Positions 36,685 to 45,872 of a stretch of DNA of 64,000 bases are shown in pieces. Under the pieces are notes generated by a model, which was not told the DNA's origin, did not search any database, and saw only the letters and a program-made list of their open reading frames with translations. Each line of letters opens with the position of its first letter. Positions within the stretch are counted from its first letter, which is position 1. The translations under genes and the position numbers were made by a program. The stretch spans positions 1-64,000 of the forward strand of contig DATKPQ010000089.1 of NCBI GenBank assembly GCA_035523995.1, written 5' to 3'. This stretch comes from JASHVB01 sp035523995. GTDB lineage: Bacteria > Pseudomonadota > Alphaproteobacteria > Acetobacterales > Acetobacteraceae.

Positions 36685-37168
36685 ATGGCGACAGCAGCGT
36701 CGTTTCGTTCGGCCCGTTCCGCCTTGTGCGGCGCAAAGGTTGCTGAAGAAGGGCGATGAGACACTTTCGATCGGAAGCCATGCACTCGACATTATGGTCG
36801 CGCTGGTCGAACGGGCGGGGAAATCGTCAGTCGGCGGGAGCTGATCGCACGTGCCTGGCCGGATATGGCCGTCGACGACGCTAATCTCCGCGTCCATAGT
36901 TCGGTGGATTCGCCGGTGGCGTTTTCTTTATCGACCTGGCACCGCTGACCGATCCCCAACTTGTATTGACGGCGCTCGGCGCTCGGGTTGGTGGCGCGTA
37001 CCCAGGATCCGCTCGTCAGCCTGGTTGCATGTATTCGCGACACCAAGACCCTGCTCGTGGTCGACAATTGCGAGCATGTCATCGACGTCACGGCATCGTT
37101 GGCCGAACGCCGGATCAGCGAGGCACCAAAGGCGCACGCCGAGGACGATGAGCACCGGGTGCGCAGAG
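36685..37168 (+). pseudogene. decayed winged-helix/ATPase regulator
   Basis: Pieces of a CadC-type winged helix joined to a predicted ATPase are strung through different frames. VVSFGPFRL opens, a frameshift leads to AQRLLKKGDETLSIGSHALD and IMVALVERAGK, another to EIVSRRELIARAWPDMAVDD (recognition helix and wing), then a further shift and an internal deletion lead to VFFIDLAPLTDPQL and finally TLLVVDNCEHVID, the Walker B-like block of the ATPase. At least three frameshifts and loss of the Walker A region make it non-functional. It ends where the ABC exporter fragment begins. Confidence 0.8.
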
Positions 37169-37171
37169 AAG

Positions 37172-37404
37172 CATCAACAGCAGGTTCGTTGACCAAGGTT
37201 GACTTGCCTGCCCCCGACGGGCCCACCAGCCCGACGCGCTCGCCGGGCGCGATCGTCAGGTTGATGCCATGCGGCACTGCCAGCCGGCGCACGTCGCGGT
37301 CCGGGGCGCGCAGGCGGCCATAATCGAAATACACGTCCTCGAAGCGGAGTTCGTCCCCCGCCACGACCAGCGGAACTGCATTGCGCGGGTCAGGGATCCG
37401 CCGG
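37172..37404 (-). pseudogene. truncated copy of the ABC exporter ATPase domain
   Basis: On the minus strand the frame reads IPDPRNAVPL, LRFEDVYFDYGRLRAPDRD and PHGINLTIAPGERVG followed by Walker A GPSGAGKST, and then breaks off. The same stretch occurs, nearly identical, in the intact exporter (41402-43324) at about 42010-42240, including the DNA around it. Only this 230-bp portion of the nucleotide-binding domain survives, with no signature motif or membrane domain. It points to a partial duplication or recombination event. Confidence 0.85.
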
Positions 37405-37420
37405 TGCCCAGAACCGGCGC

Positions 37421-38395
37421 CTACTGAACTAACCTGGCCCGTAAACGCGGCGTGGCAAAATCGAGGAGTGCCCGCAACTTGGTGGGCAAGTATCGTCCGG
37501 CTGCGTAAACCAGATGGACCGGCAACTCCGGCGGCCGGAATTCATCCAGGATCGTCACCAGCGCGCCTGTGGCGAGCGCCTCTGCCGCGAGCAGGGAGAA
37601 CACCATCGCAATCCCCACGCCGGCCTCGGCGGCGTCGCGCGCTGCTTCGGCGTTGGTGACGATCAGCCGCGAGTGGATCGGGATCGTCGTTTCGGCATTG
37701 TCGTGCACGAACTTCCAAAGGGTGCCTGCAAGGAGCAATTCATCGTAGCTGATACAGTCATGTCCGGAGAGATCGTTGGGTGTCACCGGCGTGCCGTGCG
37801 CGGCGAGATACGCAGGGCTGGCGCAGATGACTTGGCGGACGGAACCGACCCGCCGTGCCATCAGGCTGCTGGACGGCAGTTCGCCGACGCGTAGCGCAAG
37901 GTCGATGTGATCCTCGAGCAGACGCTCAACCGAGACGAACGGACCGATGCTGGCCAGCCGGTCGCCCAGTACGAGACGGATGTCGATGTTGGGATAGGTC
38001 GCCAGAAACTCCCGTAAGATGGGGATCAGGTGAAGGCGTCCGACACCGACAGGGGCCGTGATGATCAGTTCACCCGCCGGCGCGGCATATTGACCCGAGG
38101 CGGCCCCTTCCACTTCGGTAAGGTCGGCGAGGATCCGTTTGCACGCCGCGACATAGGTGCTTCCCGCTTCCGTGAGCACCAGCTTGCGGCTCGATCGATC
38201 GAACAGCCTGGTCCGGAGGTGCGATTCAAGCTCCGAGACCTTGCGGCTGACTGTCGCGAGGGGGGTGTTCAGATGGCGTGCCGCGGCGGACAGGCTGCCT
38301 GCCTCGACCACCGCGACAACGACAGACATGGCTTCCAGACGGTCCACGGGCTCGCATTTCCATTCAGTGGAAGGTTGGGTCTCATTCTTTCCCAT
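37421..38395 (-). CDS. LysR-family transcriptional regulator
   Basis: This is a 324-residue LysR regulator from ATG 38395; a GTG 48 bp later (VDRLEAM) gives a more standard N-terminus, and a longer reading frame to 38635 is unlikely. The helix-turn-helix is SLSAAARHLNTPLATVSRKV and the effector domain follows from about residue 110 (ELIITAPVGVGRLHLIPILR). It is divergent from emrA with an 86-bp gap, so it is the likely regulator of the EmrAB pump in response to an unknown ligand. Confidence 0.87.
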   Translation of the reverse strand: MGKNETQPSTEWKCEPVDRLEAMSVVVAVVEAGSLSAAARHLNTPLATVSRKVSELESHLRTRLFDRSSRKLVLTEAGSTYVAACKRILADLTEVEGAASGQYAAPAGELIITAPVGVGRLHLIPILREFLATYPNIDIRLVLGDRLASIGPFVSVERLLEDHIDLALRVGELPSSSLMARRVGSVRQVICASPAYLAAHGTPVTPNDLSGHDCISYDELLLAGTLWKFVHDNAETTIPIHSRLIVTNAEAARDAAEAGVGIAMVFSLLAAEALATGALVTILDEFRPPELPVHLVYAAGRYLPTKLRALLDFATPRLRARLVQ

Positions 38396-38481
38396 ATAGG
38401 CCAAGATCTCGGAAGACCTTACCTCAGGCGAGCGAAGCGGATCGAGCAATCCAGCTCGCGTCGTTTGAGGAGGTAGCCGAG

Positions 38482-39732
38482 ATGTCAGCGCTACACGATC
38501 CAGAAGCAGACCAGCTTTTCTTGGAGCAACCGCGTGCCCGCGCAGTACCGCGGCCAGAGCACCGGCGGGAAGAGAATGAAGGGGTGCACGCTCGGGTTCC
38601 CACCCCGGTGCGCCCGGAGCGGACTCCCCTGCCACCGCTTTTCAACGGCGGCGTCGAGCAACGCCACGGTTTCCTGCGGCGGCATCGCCTCGCTGCCGCA
38701 CTGGGTGTCCCCTTGTTTCTACTAGCGGGGGCAGCCGGCGACCTCTACCTGGATTACGCCAGCCATTTCCAGACGACCGACGATGCCTTCATCGCGGCGC
38801 GCCAGTTCCCCATTGCTCCCAAGGTGTCCGGTTACCTGACCGCGGTGCCGGTCACCGACAACCAGCACGTTGCCGCCCTCCAGGTGATCGCGCGCATCGA
38901 CGAACGCGACTACCGCAACGCGCTCGCCGCGGCCCGGGCGCAAGTGGCGGCGGGGCAGGCGAGCATCAAGAACATCGATGCGCAGATCGTCGTGCAGCAG
39001 GCCCAGATCAGCGCCAGCCAGGCGCAGGTCGACCAGGCGAAAGCGGCGCTGGTATTCGCGCAACAGCAGGCCCGGCGGTACCAGGAACTGGCGAAGACAG
39101 CGATTGCCGGCACCGTCCAGGACGCACAGCGCTATGCCTCGCAACTGGATCAGCAGACCGCCGCGCTGCAGGCCGCGCAGGCGAACCAGAACCTAGCGCA
39201 GCAGCAAATCGGGGTGCTGGTAGCGCAACGCGCCAGCGCGGTTGCGAACCTCGCGCAGGCCGAGGCGCAGCGCGACGAGGCGCAACTGAATCTCTCCCAC
39301 ACGGTTGTCACGGCGGCCGAGCCGGGGCGCGTGGTCCAGCTCAGCGCGGCAACGGGCGAATTCGCGCAGCCCGGCACGGCCCTGACGATGTTCGTGCCGG
39401 ACAAGACCTGGGTTTGGGCGAATTTCAAGGAGACACAGCTCGACCACATGCGGCCGGGCGATCGGGTAACCCTCAAGATCGACGCCTATCCGGACCACAC
39501 CATTTACGGCCATGTCGCGAGCGTTCAGCCCGGATCCGGCACCGCCTTCTCTTTGTTGCCGGCTGAGAACGCCACGGGCAACTACGTGAAGATCGTGCAG
39601 CGTGTGCCGGTCAAGATCGTCATGGACAATCCGCCGGCCGGTGTCGCGCTCGGCCCGGGTATGTCGGTCGTGCCGACCGTCCGGATCGATCCCAAGCCAG
39701 CGATGATCGAGCGGCTGGAGGCAGTGCTATGA
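38482..39732 (+). CDS. EmrA-type membrane fusion protein
   Basis: This is a 416-residue periplasmic adaptor. A cytoplasmic tail rich in Pro/Arg precedes one membrane helix (about 70-90, AAALGVPLFLLAGAAGDLYL). The barrel-sandwich half is IAPKVSGYLTAVPVTDNQHV, then a long coiled-coil hairpin (residues about 130-260, Ala/Gln-rich) and a second half beginning VVTAAEPGRVVQLS. The ATG at 38482 has GAGGAGG eight bases upstream. It links the inner-membrane pump EmrB, encoded next with an ATGA overlap, to an outer-membrane channel that is not in the window. Confidence 0.92.
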   Translation: MSALHDPEADQLFLEQPRARAVPRPEHRREENEGVHARVPTPVRPERTPLPPLFNGGVEQRHGFLRRHRLAAALGVPLFLLAGAAGDLYLDYASHFQTTDDAFIAARQFPIAPKVSGYLTAVPVTDNQHVAALQVIARIDERDYRNALAAARAQVAAGQASIKNIDAQIVVQQAQISASQAQVDQAKAALVFAQQQARRYQELAKTAIAGTVQDAQRYASQLDQQTAALQAAQANQNLAQQQIGVLVAQRASAVANLAQAEAQRDEAQLNLSHTVVTAAEPGRVVQLSAATGEFAQPGTALTMFVPDKTWVWANFKETQLDHMRPGDRVTLKIDAYPDHTIYGHVASVQPGSGTAFSLLPAENATGNYVKIVQRVPVKIVMDNPPAGVALGPGMSVVPTVRIDPKPAMIERLEAVL

Positions 39733-41336
39733 GCGCCCCAACGACCCTGATGAACGCCCCCGCCGCGAACCGCGGCGCGGGCCCCAATCCGTGGCTGATC
39801 GCGGTGCTGGTGGCCCTCGCAACCTTCATGGAGGTGCTCGATACCACGATTGCCAATGTGTCGCTGCGCTACATCGCCGGCGGCCTCGGTGTCAGCCAGG
39901 ACGAGGCCTCATGGGTGGTGACGACCTATCTGGTCGCCAACGCCATCATCGTCACGGCCAGTGCCTTTCTGGCCAAAATGTTTGGCCGCAAGACGTTCTT
40001 CCTGATGTCTCTGGCCCTGTTCACCGCCAGCTCGGTGCTGTGCGGCCTTGCCTGGAGCTTGCAGTCGCTGCTGATGTTCCGCCTGCTGCAAGGTTTTGCC
40101 GGCGGCGGCATGGTGCCGGTGGCGCAGTCGATCCTGGCGGACGCCTTCCCGCAGGAAAAGCGCGGCCAGGCCTTCGCGGTGTTCGGCATTGCCGTCGTGG
40201 TGGCGCCAGTGGTCGGGCCAACGCTAGGCGGCTGGCTGTCGGACAACTGGTCCTGGCACTGGTGTTTCCTGATCAACGGCCCGGTTGGTGCGGTTGCCAT
40301 CGCGTTGATCGCACTGATCGTGCGCGACTCGGACGCGTCCGTGGCAGAGCACCGGAAGTGGCGCCAGCAGGGCGGGGGCTTCGATTTCGTCGGCTTCGCG
40401 CTGGTCGCGATGTTCCTTGGCGCGCTGGAGATCGTGCTCGACCGCGGCTTGGAGGACGACTGGTTCGGTTCGTCCTTCATCATCACGGCAGCGTCGGTCA
40501 GCGCAGTGGCCTTCGTGCTGATGATCCCCTGGGAGCTCCCCCGCGAAAATCCGGCCGTCGATCTTCGCATGTTGGCGACGCGCCAGTTCGGCGCCAGCTT
40601 CCTGGTGATGGGGGCGACCGGCGCCATCCTGCTGGCCACAACTCAGTTTCTGCCGCAGTTCGTGCAGCAGGATCTTGGCTATACGGCCACCTGGGCCGGC
40701 GTTCTGATCTCGCCCGGCGGTCTCGTCACGATGGCGATGATGGTCGCCGCCGGGCGGCTGGTGGGCATCATCCAGCCGAAATACCTCATCGCTGCCGGTG
40801 CCGTGATCATCGCGCTGTCGATGTATGAGCTGACCAATGTCTATGGCGATATCGGCTTCTGGTTCATGGCGCGCGCTCGGATGTTGTTTGGCGTCGGGTT
40901 TCCGCTGATCTTCGTCTCGATCACCACCGCATCCTATCAGGGTATCCGTCCCGACAAGACCGGCCAGGCCGCGGCCCTGATCAATGCCGCGCGCAATACC
41001 GGTGGATCGATTGGCGTGTCGCTCGTGTCCAACGTGTTGTGGGATCGCCAGCAGTTGCATCAGGCTCGGCTGGTGGAGCATGCGGTTCCGTCGAGTGTTC
41101 CGTTCCAGGACACGCTGCACCAGATGACCGGCTTTTTCGCCGGTCAGGGCAGCTTGCCGGAGCAGGCGCAGCAGCAGGCCATCGGCTGGATCGGACAGCA
41201 GGTGCAACTGCAGGCGTCGTTCCTGGCCTATATGGACGCGTTCTGGGTGCTGGCACTGGCCGCGCTCGCAGCCGTGCCGCTGGGGCTCGCGCTACGGAAG
41301 GTGACACTTGGACGTGCCGCCGCGGCTGGTCACTGA
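39729..41336 (+). CDS. EmrB/QacA-type MFS drug efflux permease
   Basis: This is a 535-residue DHA2 (14-helix) drug:H+ antiporter. WLIAVLVALATFMEVLDTTI and NVSLRYIAGGLGVS mark helix 1 and its motif D1, and GRKTFFLMSLALFTASSVLC and GFAGGGMVPVAQSILADAFP are further family blocks. A long final loop (LVEHAVPSSVPFQDTLHQM) lies before the last helix. It expels toxic compounds across the inner membrane with EmrA. Convergent with the ABC exporter beyond a terminator hairpin. Confidence 0.93.
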   Translation: MSAPTTLMNAPAANRGAGPNPWLIAVLVALATFMEVLDTTIANVSLRYIAGGLGVSQDEASWVVTTYLVANAIIVTASAFLAKMFGRKTFFLMSLALFTASSVLCGLAWSLQSLLMFRLLQGFAGGGMVPVAQSILADAFPQEKRGQAFAVFGIAVVVAPVVGPTLGGWLSDNWSWHWCFLINGPVGAVAIALIALIVRDSDASVAEHRKWRQQGGGFDFVGFALVAMFLGALEIVLDRGLEDDWFGSSFIITAASVSAVAFVLMIPWELPRENPAVDLRMLATRQFGASFLVMGATGAILLATTQFLPQFVQQDLGYTATWAGVLISPGGLVTMAMMVAAGRLVGIIQPKYLIAAGAVIIALSMYELTNVYGDIGFWFMARARMLFGVGFPLIFVSITTASYQGIRPDKTGQAAALINAARNTGGSIGVSLVSNVLWDRQQLHQARLVEHAVPSSVPFQDTLHQMTGFFAGQGSLPEQAQQQAIGWIGQQVQLQASFLAYMDAFWVLALAALAAVPLGLALRKVTLGRAAAAGH

Positions 41337-41361
41337 TGAGTGCGCCGGGCGGTCTGGCCTC

Positions 41362-41395
41362 GGCAGCAATGCACAGCACGGACTGCATTGCTGCC
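41362..41395. terminator. bidirectional terminator between emrB and the ABC exporter
   Basis: A perfect 12-bp stem, GGCAGCAATGCA (41362-41373) with TGCATTGCTGCC (41384-41395), and a 10-nt loop, lies in the 65-bp convergent gap. Its position between two stop codons is what a shared terminator would show; no long T-run is seen. Confidence 0.7.
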
Positions 41396-41401
41396 GTGTC
41401 C

Positions 41402-43324
41402 CTACTTCGCCCCCGCCATCTCCGACACAAACCCGCCCGACTGCCGCTGCCACAGGCGCGCATAGACCCCGCCGGCCGCGAGCAATTCGCGGTGCGTTCC
41501 CATCTCGACGATGCGCCCGCGATCCAGCACGACCAGGCGGTCCATCCGCGCGATCGTGGACAGCCGGTGGGCGATCGCAATCACCGTGCGCCCTTCCATC
41601 AGCGCGTCCAGTTGCTCCTGAATTGCTGCCTCTACTTCCGAATCGAGCGCTGACGTCGCTTCGTCCAGCACCAGGATCGGCGCATCCTTCAAAATCACCC
41701 GTGCCAGCGCCACACGTTGCCGCTGCCCGCCCGACAGTTTTACACCGCGCTCGCCCACATGCGCGTCGTAGCCGTGACGGCCATGCCAATCCTCGAGGCC
41801 CAAGATGAACTCCTCCGCCTCCGCCCGGCGGGCGGCATCGACGATCATCGGCTCGGTCGCTTCTGGCCGGCCGTAGCGGATGTTGTCGCGGATCGAGCGG
41901 TGCAGCAGCGACGTGTCCTGCGTCACCATGGCGATCTGCCCGCGCAGGCTTTCCTGCGTCACGCCGGCGATGTCCTGCCCGTCGATCAGGATTCTGCCCC
42001 GCTCCGGGTCGTAGAAATGCAGCAGCAGGTTCACCAGCGTGGACTTGCCTGCCCCTGATGGCCCCACCAGCCCGACGCGCTCGCCAGGCGCGATGGTGAG
42101 GTTGATGCCGTGCAGCACCGCCATCCGCCGTGCATCGCGATCTGGCGCGCGCAGGCGGCCATAGTCGAAATGCACATCCTCGAAGCGAATTTCGCCGCCG
42201 GTCACCCGAAGCGGCACCGCGTCGGGTGGATCGGGCATCTGCCGCCGCACTGCGATCGAGCGCATGCCGTCCTGCACCGTGCCGATATTCTCGAAGATCG
42301 CGGTGACGTTGCGGGCGACCCAGCCGGCCATGTTGGTCAACTGCCACGCCAGCGGCAGCGCCGTCGCCACGGCGCCCACGGCGATGGCGCCGCGGCCCCA
42401 CTGCCAGATCGCCACGGTCGCCATGGTGACGAGCAGCGTCGCGTTCATCAGGGCCAGAGCGATGATGTAGCCGGTGATCATCCGCGTCTGGTCGCGAAAG
42501 GCAAAGGTGTGGTCGTCCACCGCTTCGCGCACCCACGCGTCCTCATCGCGCGCGCGGGCGAACAATTTGACCGTCAGGATGTTGGTGTAGCTGTCCACCA
42601 CGCGGCCGGTAAGCTGCGATCGCATCTCCGAGACCCGGCGTGAGCGTTCGCGCAGCCGCGGCACGACGTATACCAGCATCACGGCGAAGACGCTGAACCA
42701 CACCAGGATGGGGGGCGTGAGCCGCCAGTCGATCGAGAACAATAAACCCAGCGCGCTGGTGCCGTAGACGATGATGTACCAAGCGGAATCGAAAGTCATG
42801 ACGACGCTTTCGCGCAGCGCCGGACCGGTCTGGATGACGCGGTTGGCGATGCGGCCGGCGAAGTCGTTCTGAAAGAACGTCCAGCTCTGGCGCACAACAT
42901 GCCAGTGGTTTTGCCAGCGGATCATGTTCGACAGGCCGGGATTCACGATCTGGTTGATCACCACAACGTAGCTGACGTACGCCAGCGGACGCGCCACCAG
43001 CAGCACGCCGGCCATGACGGCGAATTGCAGCCATGCATCGTGCAGCAGCGTCTGTGGCGTGTGGCTGGTGACCAGCGAGACCGTCCGGCCGATGAAGACT
43101 GGTACGGTTGCGTCCAGGATCGCGATGATCCCGCCGCCAAGAATCATCGCGACGACAAGCCAACGCTCTTGGCGGATAAAGTGCCAGTAGAAGCGCAACA
43201 GCCCGGCGCCGTGCGCGTCCCGCATCTCTCCCTGCGGCGTCGGGCCGGAGGGAGGATCGGGGGTTGGCGGCTCTTCCGGCGGACGAGCCGTCGGGTCGAG
43301 CAGGGATTCGGCAAAGCGGAGCAT
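41402..43324 (-). CDS. ABC exporter half-transporter (MsbA/multidrug type)
   Basis: This is a 640-residue fused exporter. A Pro-rich cytoplasmic head (1-40) precedes about six membrane helices (from LVVAMILGGGIIAILDATVP) and the ATPase with Walker A GPSGAGKS, signature KLSGGQRQRVALARV, Walker B ILVLDEATSALD and switch His in AIAHRLSTIARMDRLVVLD. It works as a homodimer or heterodimer exporting lipids, drugs or peptides. No peptidase domain is present, so a type-I-secretion role for the giant protein is unlikely. The duplicated piece at 37.2-37.4 kb derives from this gene or a relative. Confidence 0.9.
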   Translation of the reverse strand: MLRFAESLLDPTARPPEEPPTPDPPSGPTPQGEMRDAHGAGLLRFYWHFIRQERWLVVAMILGGGIIAILDATVPVFIGRTVSLVTSHTPQTLLHDAWLQFAVMAGVLLVARPLAYVSYVVVINQIVNPGLSNMIRWQNHWHVVRQSWTFFQNDFAGRIANRVIQTGPALRESVVMTFDSAWYIIVYGTSALGLLFSIDWRLTPPILVWFSVFAVMLVYVVPRLRERSRRVSEMRSQLTGRVVDSYTNILTVKLFARARDEDAWVREAVDDHTFAFRDQTRMITGYIIALALMNATLLVTMATVAIWQWGRGAIAVGAVATALPLAWQLTNMAGWVARNVTAIFENIGTVQDGMRSIAVRRQMPDPPDAVPLRVTGGEIRFEDVHFDYGRLRAPDRDARRMAVLHGINLTIAPGERVGLVGPSGAGKSTLVNLLLHFYDPERGRILIDGQDIAGVTQESLRGQIAMVTQDTSLLHRSIRDNIRYGRPEATEPMIVDAARRAEAEEFILGLEDWHGRHGYDAHVGERGVKLSGGQRQRVALARVILKDAPILVLDEATSALDSEVEAAIQEQLDALMEGRTVIAIAHRLSTIARMDRLVVLDRGRIVEMGTHRELLAAGGVYARLWQRQSGGFVSEMAGAK

Positions 43325-43408
43325 CGGCGAGCGGTGAACCTATGCGCGCCGTCCGTCAATCATGCTCCTGCGGCATTCGTATCGGGCGGCACCAGCCGGC
43401 CGCGTGGA

Positions 43409-43693
43409 TTACGCCCAGTGGCCGCCAACCCAGTAGCCGTTTTCCCAATGCGGCGGCACCCAGACGCGCTGTGGCGCGGGCGGCGGGTAATAGGCGACCG
43501 GCGGCGGTGCGTAATACGCTGGCGGTGGCACATAGACCGGCGCCGGAGCCACCACGATCGGCGGCAACCCGATGCTGATACCGATACCGGGGCCGCGCCA
43601 CCAGGCGTTCGCCTGGCCAGGCATCGCCGCGACGCCGATTGCGGCGAGGCCGGCGACGGCACCGATAGCGGCAAGACGCTTGGCAATGATCAT
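43409..43693 (-). CDS. small secreted Pro/Tyr-rich protein
   Basis: This is a 94-residue protein with a clear signal peptide ending near AMPGQANA. The mature part is glycine- then Pro/Tyr/Val-rich (PPPAYYAPPP...), a composition seen in exported proteins of unknown role in acetic and purple bacteria. GGAGG stands six bases before the ATG at 43693, supporting this start over the open upstream frame. It ends with WENGYWVGGHWA, a motif related to the 'YXXP/GHW' surface family. No function can be given. Confidence 0.7.
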   Translation of the reverse strand: MIIAKRLAAIGAVAGLAAIGVAAMPGQANAWWRGPGIGISIGLPPIVVAPAPVYVPPPAYYAPPPVAYYPPPAPQRVWVPPHWENGYWVGGHWA

Positions 43694-44013
43694 GGAGAAC
43701 CTCCAGTTCGGCAATTGATTGCTGTAGGTGAAGCTAGGATAGGCATGTTTCCGGCGTGTATCCTGATTGTAAGTCGGCTGTGCAGATGCTGCGCACCGTT
43801 TGGTGCCAGGGACGCTGTGCAAGCGGCTACAGGCCTCATCATCGCAACAGCGTATCAAGATGATGCCGTGACAAGGCCAGCCGAGCGAACGTGATCCATC
43901 ACAATTCCGCAAACGGGAATATCGCCTACACGAAGTTGACCGTTGGCGCAGACATAGAACGATCACGACGCTTGCAACCGAGACGGCTGGCATGTCTCTA
44001 ATCTGCGCTACCG
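43694..44013. other. divergent intergenic region
   Basis: This 320-bp gap lies between the secreted protein (minus) and the flippase (plus). I see no gene in it. A GTGATCCATCAC palindrome near 43890 resembles a half-spaced CRP site but has a 4-nt spacer, so I do not call it. Confidence 0.4.
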
Positions 44014-45375
44014 ATGAGCATGAACCAGAGCACAGAAGCCGCGTGGTTGCAGACAGGCCTGCGCGGCGGCATCCTTCATCTCCAGCGGCTCGCGACCCAG
44101 CGCGGCTTCGCCTGGAACGTCTCCGTGATGCTTGCCGGAACGGTGGCGGGCCAGGCCGTGAGCCTGCTGCTGTCGCCGCTGTTGACGCGGCTCTACGGCC
44201 CGAGTGAGTTCGGCTATCTCAGCGTTTACAGTGCCGTGCTTGGGATTTTCGGAACAGTCGCGAGTCTGGGGCTGGACATGGCGATTCCGATCTGCTTGGC
44301 GGAAAGCGATTGCGCGAATCTGCTGGCGTTGAACGGTTTGGCGTTGCTCGCCACCACCGGACTGGTTGCGTTATTCGCGGGTCTGATCTCCACACACGTG
44401 CTGTCCATGCTGTGGGTCGCTTCCCTGGCGGGCGACCGCTGGTTGCTGCCGATCGGCTTCGCCTGTCTTGGTGGCTACTACATTATGGTCTCGGTCGCGA
44501 CGCGCAGCGGTGCGTTCTCAGAAATCGCGCGTACCCGTATCTCGCAAGGCGTCAGCGGACCGGTGTCGCAGATCGTACTGGCTCTGATCGGCTTCGGGAC
44601 ACCCGGCCTGGCGCTTGGGTACGTCATTGGTCAGTCCAGCGGCACATTTCTGTTGCTTGACCGGATGGTGCTGCGCCAGCGTGCCTGGCTGCGCGGCATT
44701 ACCTGGCGCGGGATCCTCGACATGGCTCGCCGCTATGCCGGCTTTCCGCTGCTCGCCTGCTGGTCCCGCATGCTGGACAACGCCGGGGCCGGCACCATTC
44801 TGTTCGTACTCTTCACCGCCTGTTATTCCAGCAAGGTCGCCGGCTTTATGTTCCTGTCGGAGCGGGTGGTGGCGCGGCCATTGCTGATCCTCAGCACATC
44901 CTTGCTTCAGGTCTTCACCGGCGAGGCGGGACGGGCGATTTCGCAAGACCCCGTATTGCTCCGCCGCCGATTCTACCAGGTTGTGCCGCTGCAATTCCTG
45001 CTGGTGGCCGGCTGGATCGTGATCGCGAACCTGATTGCCGCCTGGGCCTTTCCGGTGCTCTTTGGCGAGCGCTGGGCCGATGCGGTGCCGTACCTGCGCG
45101 CGCTCAGCCTGTCATATCTGATGCTGTCCGTGCTGCACCCGGTTTCCACCACGATGCAAATGCTGGAACACCAGGTGACGCCGGCGGTGTGGCAAGTATG
45201 GCGGCTGGTCGTTCTGGTCGGCGCAGTCTTGGTGGCGCGCGCTCTCGGCGTATCGGCCGCGAAAGCGCTGTGGATTTGCTCCGGCGTGCAGGCGGTCTGC
45301 TGTCTGGTACTGCTGGGATTGATGGCGGCGTCGATCGAACATGTCGTGAGGCGCTGGGGCGCGCGGACGAATTAG
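44014..45375 (+). CDS. Wzx-type polysaccharide flippase
   Basis: This is a 453-residue integral membrane protein with about 12 to 14 hydrophobic helices. SVMLAGTVAGQAVSLLLSPL is the first helix and LTRLYGPSEFGYLSVYSAVL the conserved loop and helix after it, both characteristic of the polysaccharide transporter (PST) family that flips lipid-linked glycans across the inner membrane. It sits upstream of and opposite to the sugar-nucleotide genes at 46-52 kb, with no other glycan-assembly genes between. ATG 44014 or 44020 are both possible starts. Confidence 0.87.
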   Translation: MSMNQSTEAAWLQTGLRGGILHLQRLATQRGFAWNVSVMLAGTVAGQAVSLLLSPLLTRLYGPSEFGYLSVYSAVLGIFGTVASLGLDMAIPICLAESDCANLLALNGLALLATTGLVALFAGLISTHVLSMLWVASLAGDRWLLPIGFACLGGYYIMVSVATRSGAFSEIARTRISQGVSGPVSQIVLALIGFGTPGLALGYVIGQSSGTFLLLDRMVLRQRAWLRGITWRGILDMARRYAGFPLLACWSRMLDNAGAGTILFVLFTACYSSKVAGFMFLSERVVARPLLILSTSLLQVFTGEAGRAISQDPVLLRRRFYQVVPLQFLLVAGWIVIANLIAAWAFPVLFGERWADAVPYLRALSLSYLMLSVLHPVSTTMQMLEHQVTPAVWQVWRLVVLVGAVLVARALGVSAAKALWICSGVQAVCCLVLLGLMAASIEHVVRRWGARTN

Positions 45376-45454
45376 GACGGCTGCACGCCACAGAGCTCAG
45401 TCATCCATCGTCCCCGATTGGCCCCGAGCGGTAATCGAGGAGCCGGGGGCAGAT

Positions 45455-45805
45455 CTATTTCGGCACGATGTGCTGATCGCCACCTGCCGAGCCCGGCGGC
45501 GGAATCACCGGCATCGTTCCTTGTCCGTGCGGCGGCTGCTTGACCATGCCCGGATCCACCGCGTGCGGCGGCTGCAATGTGCCCTCACGCCGCGCCAGCT
45601 TGTCGCTAAAGGTGTTGTGGTTGTCGCCGCCGAGCATATCCCTGCTGGGTGGCGCAATTTTCTCGGGCGGCGGTGACGGCGCGCTGGGCGGAGCCGTCGG
45701 CGGAGTCGTCACGCCTGGCGGCGCCGGCTGGGGGTTCTGCGCCCACGCGGGTACTGCCGTCAACGCGACGCCAAGGGAAAGCAATATGGCGAGACTGCGT
45801 GTCAT
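45455..45805 (-). CDS. small secreted Pro-rich hypothetical protein
   Basis: This is a 116-residue protein. A signal peptide (about 1-22, ILLSLGVALTAVPAWAQ) precedes a Pro-rich stretch (PPGVTTPPTAPPSAPSPPP) and a polar C-terminal part with HGQGTMPVIPPPGSAGG. GGAGAAGGG ahead of the ATG at 45805 decides the start; the frame is open upstream to 45928. The tail resembles the short proteins of unknown function found near exopolysaccharide genes in alphaproteobacteria. No function assigned. Confidence 0.7.
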   Translation of the reverse strand: MTRSLAILLSLGVALTAVPAWAQNPQPAPPGVTTPPTAPPSAPSPPPEKIAPPSRDMLGGDNHNTFSDKLARREGTLQPPHAVDPGMVKQPPHGQGTMPVIPPPGSAGGDQHIVPK

Positions 45806-45872
45806 GGTCCCTTCTCCTTCGAAAGATTGGGGACGGTCGGGGCGGACGCCAACGTGGCGCCCTCCAGGTTTC

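Noticed and set aside
41402..43324. the ABC exporter as the secretion ATPase for the giant repeat protein
   Set aside because: It lacks a C39-like domain and neighbouring HlyD/TolC genes, lies 15 kb away in a drug-efflux context; no direct link is visible.
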